Shown here one piece after another: positions 32,123-44,270 of a stretch of DNA of 64,000 bases; the stretch's first letter is position 1; each line of letters opens with the position of its first letter. Origin of the DNA: Cymodocea nodosa (taxonomy: Eukaryota > Streptophyta > Magnoliopsida > Alismatales > Cymodoceaceae); contig CM072336.1 in the NCBI GenBank assembly GCA_036874045.1, positions 13,077,001-13,141,000 on the forward strand, read 5' to 3'. Under the pieces are notes generated by a model. That model had not been told where the DNA came from, did no database searches, and saw nothing but the letters and a program-made list of their open reading frames with translations. A program made the translations under genes and the position numbers.

Positions 32123-33712
32123 TTACATAAGATATATTATTCTGTTGGTAATAACAACACCTTCATTTCGTAATCTCAAAACTTCAAAAATTAATTCAAG
32201 AGATAAAGTAAACTCTTCTTGAGTTATTTGAGTTTGCAATAGATTGTCATTCTGTACCAGATTACTGTAAAAAGTTGCAATAAGCTCTTTATATTGTTTC
32301 CATTTCATTCCAACTGGTAAGAATTATATCAAGCCTTGAAACTCAAATAGATCTTTAATTTCCATCAAACTTGTAAACTTTATTGGTTTAGCATGTAGAA
32401 TTTGACATAAAATCAAACTATTGTATTTCTGTAATGCTTCTTCAGATCTAAAATGAATTGAATTACCTTGAATGTGTAGTGTCCTATATTCAGAAGGTGA
32501 TACTTGAAGCCTTGATTCAGAATTTAATTCTTCTTTAGGAATCTCTTCTTTAAAATGAATATCGTGTTGTTCCTCTATCAAAATATTTTCTTGAAGCTAC
32601 TCAGGTAAGCTTGATTATTTAACTTTAACAGTGTAAGGAACATTTTCAATATCCGCAACATCCATTAATTCAGTTTCTACAAAATGGTTAGAGTTCAAAT
32701 TTTCCACAAATTCAACAACCTATGTATCTATTTGTAATTCTTCATTTTCCTTAATAGATATATCCATTTCTACATGTTGTGAATTCTTAAACTCTATTTC
32801 TATAGATTCTAAAATAGGTTGATTAACTTTAAGTTCTTCTGGAGTTTTATCTTTTTCAATAGCTGCTATTCTAGACAATCAAACCTTTGAACTAGTTACT
32901 ACCTCGATATTTTCAAGCACTTCTAGAATAACGTGTTCAATGTTGTTTGCCTAATGCTCTAATTGTTCAATTTCCTTATCATTAGGACTTGATTCTATAG
33001 AAAAACTTGAACTAATTTGTTGTTTTGATCTCTTTTCAAGTTTTCTAGAAAATGATAACAATGTTTGATTATCATCATCAGTTTTAGTGTGTTCTAAACT
33101 GATTACCTTGTCAGATGCAATGTAGGACACAATGTCTAGATATACATTGTCCTTTCAAATTAAATCCTCATCTGATTTTCCTTTTCCATCTAAATTTGTT
33201 TCCTTAGAAACAATCCCTTTTTGTTTCATTTTTCTGACTCCTTTTCTTTTATAATAAGTTAGTTTCTCTTTTGCTTGCATTATTGTTGTTTTCTTATGAA
33301 TTTGTTCTAAAAAAGTTTTTTGATTCAGTTCTTCTAAAGCACTTTTCATAGCTATTGCCTTTTGAAGACCTTCAACTTTTTCTTGATCTACAACAATATT
33401 TGTCTATTTTTCCTTTGCAAATAAAGGTGTAAGAATTGCAGATTCATGTTCTTCCTCAAATGATGCAAGTCATGTTTCATTTATAGGTGTTTGAGGAATT
33501 CTATTTGATGAACCTATTCCTTTTTCCAAGTATTGTGCATATTGTTCTAAAAATGCTATCTTAGCACACTTCATATGATATTTTCTATCAAATTTACTTC
33601 TAATTCCCATATATTGTATACTTTCAGTAGTATGTTTAAGTTCTAACCAAACTTCATCAAGAATTTCTTCTAAAAAGAAATAGTCACTATATATTTGAGC
33701 TAACCTTTTGTC
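32123..33712 (-). pseudogene. PPTP-like protein, main part
   Basis: Degenerate minus-strand ORFs in the order of the 19699-21948 protein: 33736-33470 with RLAQIYSDYFFLEEILDEV, 33349-33155 lysine-rich, an acidic glutamate-rich linker, 32581-32324 ending KDLFEFQGLI, and 32308-32123 with ATFYSNLV and LELIFEVLRLRNEG. The KKLFYGD part of the domain is missing because the sequence passes into LTR at about 32120. The N terminus lies beyond the Copia insertion, at 41848-41975. Several stops are present. Confidence 0.65.
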
Positions 33713-35355
33713 TGTTAGGACCTTAAGGCTTACCAAAGGGGGGGGGGGGTGAATGGTAATAATTCATTTCTTAACCTTTTAGAAGTAGTTTAATGTAAAG
33801 AGATAGCAAGCACACAATAAAAGAATTTACATAGAGATTTTAGGTGGTTCACCACTAACGGCTAGTCCACCCCTAAGGGATACTTGGGCTTCACTAAACT
33901 TTTGCAAACTTACAATCACTTGCTTTAAGGTTTAAGCAAGAACCAACCAACCATTCACTTGAGCTTCCTTGTCGAAGCTTCAATCAATCCTTTCTCTGAA
34001 GTTTTGATCCGTGTACTTCAGTAAACACTAGCTTGTGAGCAACAGAGTTGAGTGCGTGATGAGCTTCTGAAATTCAGTCTGTAAACGTTGAAGATGATTT
34101 GATCTCTAAAGCTTTTCTTCTGTTGAGCTTGGTGTAAGTATGTATATGAGCAAAAGCTATCTAATTCTGTTGTCTGTATCTTGTATATATACCAAACATG
34201 TGTAACGATCATATTTTCTTCCAACGGATGTATTCTACTGTACTTGATTAGACTTCAATCCCAAATACGGTAAGTTATCGTTCAGAAAGTTATTTCAAGA
34301 TGTCCTTCCGATTTTCTTAACCTTTCGGATAGTTAGCTGTGTAACTCTCTGAAGAATATCTGTAACTCACCGAAAGATCACTTAAACCTTTTTGCCATGT
34401 AGGATTCCAGAATATATACTACGAGCTGTCATTCAATCGGATACTTATAACTGTAACTTACCAAATAGTTATTTAACTATCGGATAGTTGGCTATAGTAA
34501 CCCTCCGTTAACTTTCCGATTGCTTTAATTCAGCACGTGCATAAAAGACTGACTTAACTTTCGGATGGTTATCCCTGTAACTCACCAAAACACTTCAAGA
34601 TTTCAAATAGTTATCTTTCTAACTCTCCGAAAACTTATTTGAGCTTCTCTCTGGAATTCTGCACGTAGGAAATTCAATGACTTAAGTTTTGGATAGTTAT
34701 CCCTGTAACTCACCAAAACGCTTTAGGATTTTCGGATAGTTATCTTTCTAACTCTTCGAAAACTTATTTGAGCTTCTCTCTAGAATTCTGCACATGGGGA
34801 ATTCAGTGACTTATGTTTTGGATAGTTAAACTGTAACTCATTGAAACTCTCTTCAAGATTTTAGATAGTTATCTAACTCTCCGATTTTTCCTTTTAAGCT
34901 TTTGACTGCTGGCTTCTCTATTCTACACATGTGTAATAAGATGACTTAAGTTCCGAAAAGTTATACCTGTAACTCTCCGAAAAACTCAAATAGTTATCTA
35001 AATCTCTAAAAAGAAAACTTAGATAGTTATCTAACTTTTCGAAAAGTCCTTTAAGCTTTTGTTTTGTATTTCTGCACGTGATTAATTGAATGACTTAACT
35101 TTCGAATAGTTATACCTGTAACTCTTCGAAAAGTCCTTTAAGCTTCTAGATAGTTAACTCCTTAACTATCCAATCATTCAATCCTTTCTTAATTATCTGA
35201 TTTTCTGTAGTAGCACATTCTGAGATTTACTGCAACCTATTTGCTGCTTCGACTTGTCTGCCTTCTGATCTTTTTGCTGTACTGACTAAACCTGATAAAT
35301 ACAATTCAAAATCTTACATTGATTTTTGCATTATCAAAATCTAGAGGTCCTTTCA
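33713..35355 (-). mobile_element. 3' LTR of the Copia element
   Basis: Contains a run of twelve or so G at 33738 (inverse of the ATTCACCCCC block), a CTTGCTT/AAGCAAG hairpin at 33919-33940, a TATA-like GTATATATAC at 34183-34192, and at 34270-35170 an array of about 125-bp units with CGGATAGTTA/TAACTCTCCG hairpins, CACGTG and ACTTAAG. It is longer than the 5' LTR because it keeps about 190 bp at 33760-33945 that the other has lost. Confidence 0.9.
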
Positions 35356-35662
35356 ATCTCCCCCTTTTTGATAATGGCAAAAACCTTACAATGTATTATA
35401 TGTATTTCTCTCCCTATATATCTATACAAGAAAAACACACGAGGAATATAGAGATATTTCTCCCCCTACTTTACTACAGCTTTGCTTACCAAAATATGAT
35501 ATTTCTCCTCCTTTTTTGCCAATTGTCAAAAAGAAGTGAGAAGTCAGATACTGAGTTGGTGGAGCAATTATAACTGAGTATCAAAATGTCTAAGTTGCTG
35601 CAAAATAGAGATGTTAGTAGAACAAGCTCCTAGTTGTGAGCTTGGAGAGTAGAGATATGAAA
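35356..35662 (-). other. Polypurine tract and 3' untranslated stretch
   Basis: The minus strand reads AAAAAGGGGGAGAT directly before the LTR start at 35355. Further purine tracts (inverses of TCTCCCCCTAC at about 35460 and TCTCCTCCTTTTTTG at about 35505) lie upstream. No gene is seen between here and the RNase H stop at 35663. Confidence 0.8.
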
Positions 35663-37090
35663 TTATAAATCATATAAAGAACAAATCCCTAAATTTCGTC
35701 TAATATGATTAAATGCAGCTTCAGATAATGGTTTTGTGAAAATATCTGCAAGTTGTTCTTTAGTAGACATATTTTAAGGAAATATGACATTTTTCAACAT
35801 GGTCTCTTAAAAAGTGGTGCCTAATCTCGATATGTTTTGCTCTAGAGTGTAGAATTGTATTTTTGGAGAGATTGGTGGCACTACTGCTATTACAGTAAAT
35901 AATAGTATTCTGAAAATTTAGCTTATAATCTACTAGAGTATGTTGCATCCATAAGATCTGTGCACAACATAAGCCTATTGCCATATATTCAGCTTCAGTG
36001 GTGGATAGAGCTATAGAGTTTTGTTTCTTGCTGAACCAAGAAACAAGTGAATGACCAAGCAACTGACATGTCCCACTGGTGCTTTTTCGATTTGATTTGC
36101 ATCCTGCATAATATGCATCACTGTATCCTGCTAATATCAATTGATTCCGTGAAAAATAAAATAAGCCAAGGTCTTTGGTACCCTATAGATATTTAAATAT
36201 ACATTTAACTGCTTTTAAGTGTGATGCTTTTGGAGAGGTTTGATATCTTGCACAAACACTAAACATTATATCTAGTCTACTGACTATTAGATATAGAAGT
36301 GATCCAATTATGCCTCTGTATTTCTTTTGATACTAGAATGCCAGAAATGTCCTTATCAAGTTTTTCATTTGAGTTCATGGGAGTACCTGCTACTTTGGAT
36401 TTATCTATACCAAATTTTAAGAGAATCTATTTGCAAAAATTTTCTTGATTCAGGAAAATGCCATGCTGAAGTTGATGAATTTGTAATCCTAGAAAGAATT
36501 TTAATTCTCCCATAAGACTCATCTCAAATTCATTCTTCATTAAGATTTGAAAATCATGACAGTTTCTCATGTGTGGCACCAAAAATGATATCATCCACAT
36601 AGATCTGAATAATCAACATATGAGAACTTTCAGATTTGATGAATAAGGTGTTGTCTGCAGTTCCTATGTTAAACTGATTCTCAAGAAGGAAACTCTTCAG
36701 TTTATCATGCCATGCACATGGTGCTTTCTTCAAACCATAGAGAGCTTTATTTAGGTTGTAAACATGGTTTGGTTTTTCTTCATCTTTAAAACCTGGTGGT
36801 TGTTCTACATATACTTCTTCTTGTAGAATGCCATTAAGAAATGCACTTTTAACATCCATCTAATAAAGCTTGATTTTCATACTGCTTGCAAAGGCAAGTA
36901 ATATTCTAATTGCTTCAAGTCTTGCAACAAGTGCAAAAGTTTCTTCATAGTCAATTCCTTCTTGTTGGTTGTATCCCTAAGTAACAAGTTTAGCTTTATT
37001 TCTGATAATACTACCATTATTATCAAGTTTGTTCTTAAACATCCATTTAGTACCAATAATTGATTTTTTGATGGGCCTTTCAATCAAGTT
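35663..37090 (-). pseudogene. Copia reverse transcriptase and RNase H
   Basis: Reading leftward: the N-terminal RT block KWMFKNKLDNNG (about 37040), then [30 protein letters not shown] and the active site IYVDDIIFG near 36590. RNase H has the YSDAYYAGC aspartate, LSTTEAEYMA and the HSRAKHIEIRHHFLRDHV block; a one-base loss near 35770 shifts the last part, which ends LGICSLYDL at a stop at 35663-35665. Several stops between 36550 and 36140 break the connection region. Catalytic motifs themselves are preserved. Confidence 0.9.
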
Positions 37091-37141
37091 CCAGACTTCA
37101 TTTTTCTTGAACTGATTTAGTTCCTCTTGCATGGCCATGAT

Positions 37142-38236
37142 TTAGTATTCATCATTGCAGGCATCTTCAACTATTAAAGGTTCAAGTTCAGACACAAAAG
37201 CACAATAATTACAAATATTTTGAATTTTGCTTCTTGTTTGAACACCTTGATTTATATTCCCAATAATTTGTCCAATGGGATGTTCAGACTTTGTCTTCCA
37301 TGCTTTTTCTATCTCAGTAGGTGTAGACAGTGTTGAACTATCCTTTTTCTGAGGAATTTTCTGATTTATTAATTTACTTTCACTGTCTATTTTTAGCCTA
37401 TTCAATTTTCCTACCATGTCTTCACCAAAGAATACATTTATTGACTCTTCTACTCTTCTTTCATGTTCAAAATAGACCTTGTAGGCCTTGCTTCTTGAAG
37501 AGTATCCAACAAGTAGAGTAGGATCAGACTTTGCATCAAATTTGTCCTTTTGATCCTTAGTGTTAAGCACAAAACATCTTGATCCAAAGACCTTAAAATA
37601 TCCAACATTTGGTATTTTACCATACCATAGTTCAAAAGGTGTCTTATGTAGGATAGGTCTAAGGTGAGCTCTGTTTATAGAATAACATGTAGTATTTACA
37701 ACTTCAACCCATAGAGACTTTGGTAGATCAGATGCATTAAGAATTGTCCTTGCCATTTCTTGTACTGATCTATTCTTCCTCTCTACAACTCCATTCTGAG
37801 TAGGAGTTCTTCGACATGAGAATTCATGCAGTATGCCAAAAGAATTGCATAATTCTTCAAATTCACCTCTATGATCACTTCTGATCTTCTTCACGGTTGA
37901 TTCTTTTTCATTTTGAATTCTAATATAGAGATGTTTGAATTCATCATAGGCTTTATTCTTGTGTGTTAAGAAAATAACCCAAGTGAATCTTGTATAATCA
38001 TCAACTACCACTAAGGTATATTTTCTTCCTCCTAAACTGGCTATTTGTGTAGGACCAAACAGGTCCATATGCAATAGATCCAATGGTTGACGTGTGGCAA
38101 TGTCTTCAATACTCTTGTGTGTTGATTTCTTTTGTTTTCCAATTGTATAGTCACTACACAATTTATCTCTCTTGAATTTGAACTTAGGCACACCTCTAAC
38201 AAGATCATGTTTGGTCAATTTTCTTATAAGTCTCAT
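37142..38236 (-). pseudogene. Copia integrase
   Basis: A 364-codon open stretch. The catalytic triad is present: aspartate in LLHMDLFGP, aspartate in SDHRGEF and glutamate in NGVVERKNR, followed by the conserved WVEVVNTTCYSINR block, FELWYGKIPNV and FKVFGSRCFVLN. The zinc-binding and GAG-pre-integrase region lies upstream in a broken frame. It lacks an intact junction with RT (stop at 37142), so pol as a whole is not translatable, though this domain could be complete. Confidence 0.92.
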
Positions 38237-38700
38237 GTTTACATGATTTAATCTTTTATCCCATAACTATTCATCTTCATTAGAAGCAACTAAACATGCA
38301 TCACTAGATATAATATCACATGGAAATTCCAAAGTATAAATTGAATTATTTCTATATCCAGTAAATTTGATTTCATGTGTATCCTCTTGTAATATAAAAC
38401 AATTTTCTGTAGTAAAAAGTATATTGTAACCTTTGTCACATAATTGACCTACACTTAGCAGATTCTATTTTAAACCATTTACATGTAAGACATTTTCTAT
38501 TTTTCCATTTTCAAATACAACATTTCCTATGGCAGTAATTCTACATTTTTCATTGTTACCAAACTTAACAGATCCTGAATTTATTGATTTAACAAATTCC
38601 AGAAGTCTTTTCTTACCTGTCATATGCTTTAAGCAACCACTGTCAATGATTCACTTGGACATTTGAGCTTTCTTATCCATGCAGTCCTACAGGTCATGTT
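38237..38700 (-). pseudogene. Copia protease and GAG-pre-integrase region
   Basis: The protease motif IDSGCLKHMTG lies at about 38645 with the catalytic DSG intact but an in-frame stop just before it; KFGNNEK and NLLSVGQLCDKG follow. Downstream the pre-integrase segment is broken by stops near 38465 and 38270. Confidence 0.85.
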
Positions 38701-40244
38701 GAAATTAAGACTTTTGGTACCTATATCTTCTTGGGTCCAGCACTGTTAGTCCTCTGTATACTAAACCTGTTGCCTTTTGGTAGCCATATAGACGTAGATC
38801 TCTTCTTAATGACAAACATAGTTGTGCCATCTTTGTAAGATCTAATTTTTCCACCACAGTAAAGGGTTTCCTGTGGTATAGCATACCCTAGGCCAAATTT
38901 ACTTCTTCTTATTCTTTGAGATCCTATGATTTTGTTTAAACTATTTTCACCCTTAGTAAATTTACATACAGTTTTCTTTAAATTAGTAACTTCAGATAAC
39001 ATATTTTTATTTTCTTCTTTCAGATCAAAATTTTTACAACTATAGCTATCCATTTTAGTTTTTAATTCCCTATTATCAACTAGGGTTTTTTCTAGTTCAG
39101 CAAAAACATCTTCTAGATAGGAATTTAAACTCTTTAATTCTTTCTTGTACTTCTTACATTTTACATATAAGTTATCTACTGTACAGAGAAGACTATCTAT
39201 ATCTACATCATCATTTTCTTTTTCTAAGCAATAGGGAGATGTAGAACATACCTCTTATGCAGCAAAGCACATGTTTGGAAATGCCTCCTCATCTGAGTTT
39301 GATGAGCTACTAGATGAACTGTTGTCATCCCAAGTGGCTTTCAAGGTCATTTTCTTCTTATTCTTTCTTTTCCATTTCTATTTGTCCTCCTCCTGTTGAA
39401 AAGGACAATAAAGTTGAATGTGTCCCAGTTTTTTGCACTTGTAGCATGTAGGGACTTTTGGTTTTGAGGAGCTGGCTTTGCCTCCTTGTCTCAACATCCT
39501 TCTAAAGTTCCTGGCCAATAGTAACACTTCATCCTCATCCGAGCTTAGTTGATCTTCTATTGAGGGAAAAGCTAGTTCTTTCTTTTTCTCTGCTTTTCTT
39601 TTAGTGACTCCTTCTTCTTCTTTTCATTCTTTCATTTGGACTTCATGGGCTAGAAGGCTTCCTAACAGATCTTCAACTGAATAGTTATTCAAATCCTTTG
39701 AATCCTGTATGGAAGTAGACTTCTGCTTCCATTCTACTGTCAGGCTCCTTAGGATCTTTTGTACTTGTTCACGATTAGAAAAACTCCTCCCAAGGCCTCT
39801 TAGTTCATTCACAATTTCTGTAAATCTAGAAAACATTTCAGTGATACTTTCTTTTTCAAGCATTTTGAATAATTCATATTTTCTTAACAAAATACTGATT
39901 TTAGTATCTTTAACTTGGCTAGTTCCTTCATATGTAATTTGAAGGATCTTCCAAGCTTCATGGGAGAATTTACAAGCAGATATTTTATTATACTGTTCAC
40001 TAGTTAGTGCATAGTAAATGGAATTAAGTCCACGAGCATCCATCTAGATGATTCTTTTATCCTCCTCAGTCTAGTCACTTTCATGACTGATTGGAGTTGG
40101 TGTACCATGTACAACCATTCTCCAAAGTTTCACATTTGTACTCCTGAGAAAGCACTCCATCCTATTTTTCCAGTAGCTATAATTGCTACCATCAAAGAGG
40201 GGAGGTCGATGAATATTCTGACCCTCTACAATGTGGAAAACCAT
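38701..40244 (-). pseudogene. Copia gag and linker
   Basis: The ATG at 40242-40244 begins MVFHIVEGQN, then PPLFDGSNYSYWKNRM, the usual Copia gag start. Two stops occur around 40060-40030, after which DARGLNSIYYALTSEQYNKI, CKFSHEAWKILQITYEGT and LRKYELFKMLEKESITEMFSRF continue openly (40043-39624). The zinc knuckle CYKCKKLGHIQLYC lies at about 39450-39400, intact. A long lysine/glutamate-rich coiled region follows to the protease, including 39053-38721 with the GLGYAIPQET block. Confidence 0.9.
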
Positions 40245-40278
40245 AATCTCAGATGGTTAAATCTATTAACGAGATCAA

Positions 40279-40294
40279 CCTTGCTTTGATACCA
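40279..40294 (-). other. Primer binding site (initiator tRNA-Met)
   Basis: The minus strand reads TGGTATCAAAGCAAGG two bases after the LTR end, matching the Copia PBS TGGTATCAGAGC at all but one of its twelve positions. Confidence 0.9.
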
Positions 40295-40296
40295 AT

Positions 40297-41847
40297 TGTT
40301 AGGACCTTAAGGCTTACTAGAGGGGGGGTGAATGGTAATAATTCATAAGAACCAACCATTCACTTGAGCTTCCTTGTCGAAGCTTCAATCAATCCTTTCT
40401 CTGAAGTTTTGATCTGTGTACTTCAGTAAACACTAGCTTGTGAGCAACAGAATTTAGTGCGTGATAAGCTTCTGAAATTTAGTCTGTAAACGTTGAAGAT
40501 GATTTGATCTCTAAAGCTTTTCTTCTATTGAGCTTGGTGTAAGTATGTATATGAGCAAAAGCTATCTAATTCCGTTGTCTGTATCTTGTATATATACCAA
40601 ACATGTGTAACGATCATATTTTCTTCCAACGGATGTATTCTACTGTACTTGATTAGACTTCAATCCCAAATATGATAAGTTACCATTCATAAAGTTATTT
40701 CAAGATGTTCTTTCGATTTTCTTATCCTTTCGGATAGTTAGCTGTGTAACTCTCTGAAGAATATCTATAACTCATCGAAAGATCACTTAAACCTTTCTGC
40801 CATGTAGGATTCCAGAATATATACTACGAGCTGTCATTCAATCGGATACTTATAACTGTAACTTACCAAATAGTTATTTAACTATCGGATAGTTGGCTAT
40901 AGTAACCCTCCGTTAACTTTCCGATTGCTTTAATTCAGCACGTGCATAAAAGACTAACTTAAGTTTCGGATGGTTATCCCTGTAATTCATCGAAACGCTT
41001 TAGGATTTTGGATAGTTATCTTTCTAACTCTCCGAAAACTTATTTGAGCTTCTCTCTGAAATTCTGTATGTGGGAAATTCAATGACTTAAGTTTCGGATA
41101 GTTATCCTTGTAACTCACTGAAACGCTTCAGGATTTTCGGATAGTTATCTTTCTAACTCTCTGAAAACTTATTTGAGCTTCTCTTTGGAATTCTGCACAT
41201 AGGGAATTCAATGACTTAAGTTTCAGATAGTTAAACTGTAACTCACCAAAACTCTCTTTGAGATTTCGGATAGTTATCTAACTCTCCGATTTTTCCTTTT
41301 AAGCTTTTGACTACCGGCTTCTCTATTCTGCACGTGCGTAATAAGATGACTTAAGTTCTGGAAAGTTATACTTGTAACTCTCCAAAAAACTCGAATAGTT
41401 ATCTAACTCTCCGAAAAGAAAACTCGGATAGTTATCTAACTTTTCGAAAAGTCCTTTAAGCTTCCGTTTTGTATTTCTGCATGTGATTAATTGAATGACT
41501 TAACTTTCAGATAGTTATACCTGTAACTCTCCGAAAAGTCCTTTAAGCTTCTGTTCTATATTTCTACACGTGATTTATTGAATGACTTAACTTTCGGATA
41601 GTTATACCTGTAACTCTCCATAAAGTCCTTTAAGCTTCCAAATAGTCAACTCCTTAACTATCCGATCATTCAATCCTTTCTTAACTGTCCGATTTTCTGT
41701 AGCAGCACATTCTGAGATTTACTACAACCTGTTTGCTGCTTCGATTTGTCTACCTTCTAATCTTTTTGCTGTACTGACTAAACCTGATAAATACAATTCA
41801 AAACCTTACATTGATTTTTGCATTATCAAAATCTAGAGGTCCTTTCA
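40297..41847 (-). mobile_element. 5' LTR of the Copia element
   Basis: Partner of 33713-35355 with the same ends and a TATA-like GTATATATAC at 40588-40597. It has lost about 190 bp at 40345 but gained one more palindrome unit: the roughly 80-bp segment with GACTTAACTTTC, AGATAGTTATACCTGTAACTC and AGTCCTTTAAGC is present twice between 41480 and 41640, once in the 3' LTR. Confidence 0.9.
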
Positions 41848-41975
41848 TTGTCAACTTGAAATATCTTCTTAAACCATGAACGTGGAACTTCATCTTCATC
41901 TATCTATTTTCCTCTTGCATTTCCTCTACCTCTTCCTTTTCCTTTGCTATGCCATTTGTAGAACTTTGAATACAT
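41848..41975 (-). pseudogene. PPTP-like protein, N-terminal piece beyond the Copia insertion
   Basis: Starts with the TTGTC target duplication copy. The minus strand reads from an ATG near 41971, MYSKFYKWHSKGKGRG, an Arg/Gly/Lys-rich stretch with one stop, then a DEDEVPRSWFKK block. In order and strand it precedes the segment ending at 33712. Confidence 0.5.
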
Positions 41976-42480
41976 TGTCGTAGGTGGTTATAGGAGCAAA
42001 CAAGTAGGAAAGATTTTCAAAAAGATGTTATGAGATAACCTAAGTTCCTGTGTAATAAGTGTTTAAATAGGGTTTCTATAGCAATAACTAAACGAGTCTA
42101 TTAGTAAGGTTTAAGTTTTAAATCAATATTGAATAAACTTTATTCAATCAAGGTACCCAAAAATTTAAGCATAACTCATTGAGTTACCTAACTTAACGAG
42201 TAAAACATTCTCTAGAGGCAGTTTTACACGTTACCATACATAACATAATGTCTAATTAGTATACTTAACTAAAAAGTAAGTTTCAGATGTTTTCAACTGA
42301 AAGCTTTCGAGAACAACTTATAATCTTATCAAAAATATTATCTTGAGAACACTATAAACTATTCTAATATTCTTTCTATGTACCTAAAATAGTGTGTTTG
42401 TCTTTTAAATTGTTTCTTTAAGATTTTAAGAGGACTAAACTCAGATTAACTAAAGTTTATATTCTGAATGATATTATTCT
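41976..42480. other. AT-rich stretch without recognisable gene
   Basis: Only short TCATTGAGTTA and TTAACGAGTAAAA words of the LTR-array type are seen at 42170-42205. No ORF, LTR end or repeat structure can be supported. Confidence 0.5.
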
Positions 42481-43588
42481 ATTTTGGATATTGTAATTCC
42501 TCCTCCTACAAATATACTTGAAATATATTTAATAACATACAAAATATACTTGTATAAAATAGGTGTTAATTATAACTATACTTTAAATTTTTTTTTTTAG
42601 AAACTTCTGTTATCTTGAATTCATCAAGTATGATTTTTAAAATCAACTCCAACTGTATATGAATCAAAACATAACTTTAAACTTAATATGATTAACATAA
42701 GGAGAATAAAGAAATGTATCTCAATTAAACATGTTCAAAAGTACTAGTTTAGATTCAACAAATCAACAGTCATATTGGTAGAAACTATATTTGATTCAAA
42801 GATATTTGTATTTAATGAAACAACTTTTATCTTTTCAAAACGGTAAATATAGATAATTTTCTTTAAAAGTTGGTTTGAAAAGCTTGAATCATACAAGAGC
42901 TTTCTAATGTACCTGTGTAATGAGCTTTCTAATGTACCCGTGTAATGAGCTTTCAGTCAACAATCCTAGGTCTGATTAGGAGCTTAGGTTGCTAAATTTA
43001 AAGAGTCATTTTTCAAGACAACAATCCTTACATACTTATCTACTCAAGTACAAGAGGCTCGTGATCAACTAATTAATAAACTCTCAAAGATTTTCACTTT
43101 TTAAACACTTTTTATTTTAAGCATAGTATATATGTATTTCATTAATACAGATGCAATAACGCACAAATCTTATACAATTTTTTTACTTCTATGATTTTAC
43201 TGAAAAAATGAATCAATTTCAATAAGCTCATACTTTTGATTAGTAGCTTAATATGATTTACATATAAATTATTCTAAAAGTTTAATCAATCAAGTCAAAC
43301 TCATTCTTGATCATATGCACTTTCATTGATTCAAAGAAAACACTTAATCAAAATTTTAGGATTTTAGAGGAATTTAATGTTTTTTTATTGACATTTCACT
43401 TAAAATTTTAAAAACCATTAAACTTATAAAAATATGTAAAATCAATAAGATACTACTATAATTTTATCATAAATACATAGTATCTTATACAGTAGTTTAG
43501 ATATTACTTAGATATTTATGATAAGTATATAATATCTGAGGTAAACAACATCATCAACAATATTTATCTTTTGTCGAGTTTAAGCATT
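42481..43588 (-). other. 3' noncoding region of the deleted Copia, shared with the Gypsy element
   Basis: Follows the RNase H stop. The part 42480-43330 is homologous to plus-strand 26350-27250 over its whole length and in the same order, ending with a purine tract GTAGGAGGAGGAAT (42496-42509, minus strand). A short duplication of TAATGAGCTTTCTAATGTACC lies near 42905-42950. No LTR start follows the purine tract. Confidence 0.75.
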
Positions 43589-44270
43589 TTACACATCACA
43601 TAGCCTACAAATACCTAAATTTAATCTTATGTTGCAAAATGTATTTTCATCTAGAGGTTTTGTAAATATATTAGCTAATTGATTTTTACTAGACATAAAT
43701 CCTAATTTAATTTTCCCTTTAATTATTTTATTTCTTAGAAAATGATGTCTAACCTCTATATGCTTTGCTCTAAAATGTAATACAGGATTTTTGGAAAGAT
43801 TTATTGCAGAACTACTATCACAATAAATCTCAGTTGTATCATAAGATAATCCAAAATCTTCTAATGTTTGCCTTATCCACAGAATCTGAGTGCAACACAA
43901 TGCAGCAGCAACATATTTAACCTTAGTAGTTGAAAGTGCTACACAGTTTTGCTTTTTACTAAACCATGACACCAAATTATTTCCTAATAATTGACATGTG
44001 CCATTGGTACTCTTTCTATTAAATTTAGATCCTACGTAATCAACATTAGTATATCTTACAAGATCTATTGAACTATCTTTAGAATAATACAATCTGAAAT
44101 TTTTAGTTCATTGTATATATCTAAATATTCTTTTAACAGTAATTGAGTGTGATTCTTTAGGATTAGATTGAAATTTAGCACAAGCACATATAGCAAACAT
44201 AATATTAGATCTACTAGTTGTCAAATAAAGTAAAGAACCAATCATACTTCTGTATTTTCTTTGATCTATT
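43589..44270 (-). pseudogene. Copia RT C-terminal end and RNase H
   Basis: The RNase H frame 44092-43589 is open: NVDYVGSKFNRKS, LLGNNLVSWFSKKQN, LSTTKVKYVAA (the usual EAEY glutamates replaced by lysines: KVKY), YCDSSSAINLSKNP, HIEVRHHFLRN, TKPLDENTF, and the end GICRLCDV. The KVKY change removes a normally conserved acidic residue. Upstream, degraded RT C-terminal sequence (YRSMIGSLLYLTTS-like) reaches 44270 and is fused there to protease sequence. Confidence 0.88.

Larger units (their letters stand above)
33713..41847 (-). mobile_element. Complete Copia retrotransposon with 5-bp duplication TTGTC
   Basis: An 8.1-kb element on the minus strand. LTRs of 1551 bp (5', 40297-41847) and 1643 bp (3', 33713-35355) with ends TGAAAGGACC and GGTCCTAACA, a tRNA-iMet PBS, gag, PR, INT, RT, RNase H and a PPT. 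TTGTC stands at 33708-33712 and again at 41848-41852. The gene order PR-INT-RT-RH is that of Copia. It is inserted in a PPTP gene. Stops and frameshifts disable gag and pol, but the LTR ends and target duplication are perfect, so it is among the younger insertions here. Confidence 0.93.

Noticed and set aside
33738-33750. G-run as telomeric or G-quadruplex element
   Set aside because: It is the expanded form of the conserved C-rich block at Copia LTR ends; no telomere repeat is present.
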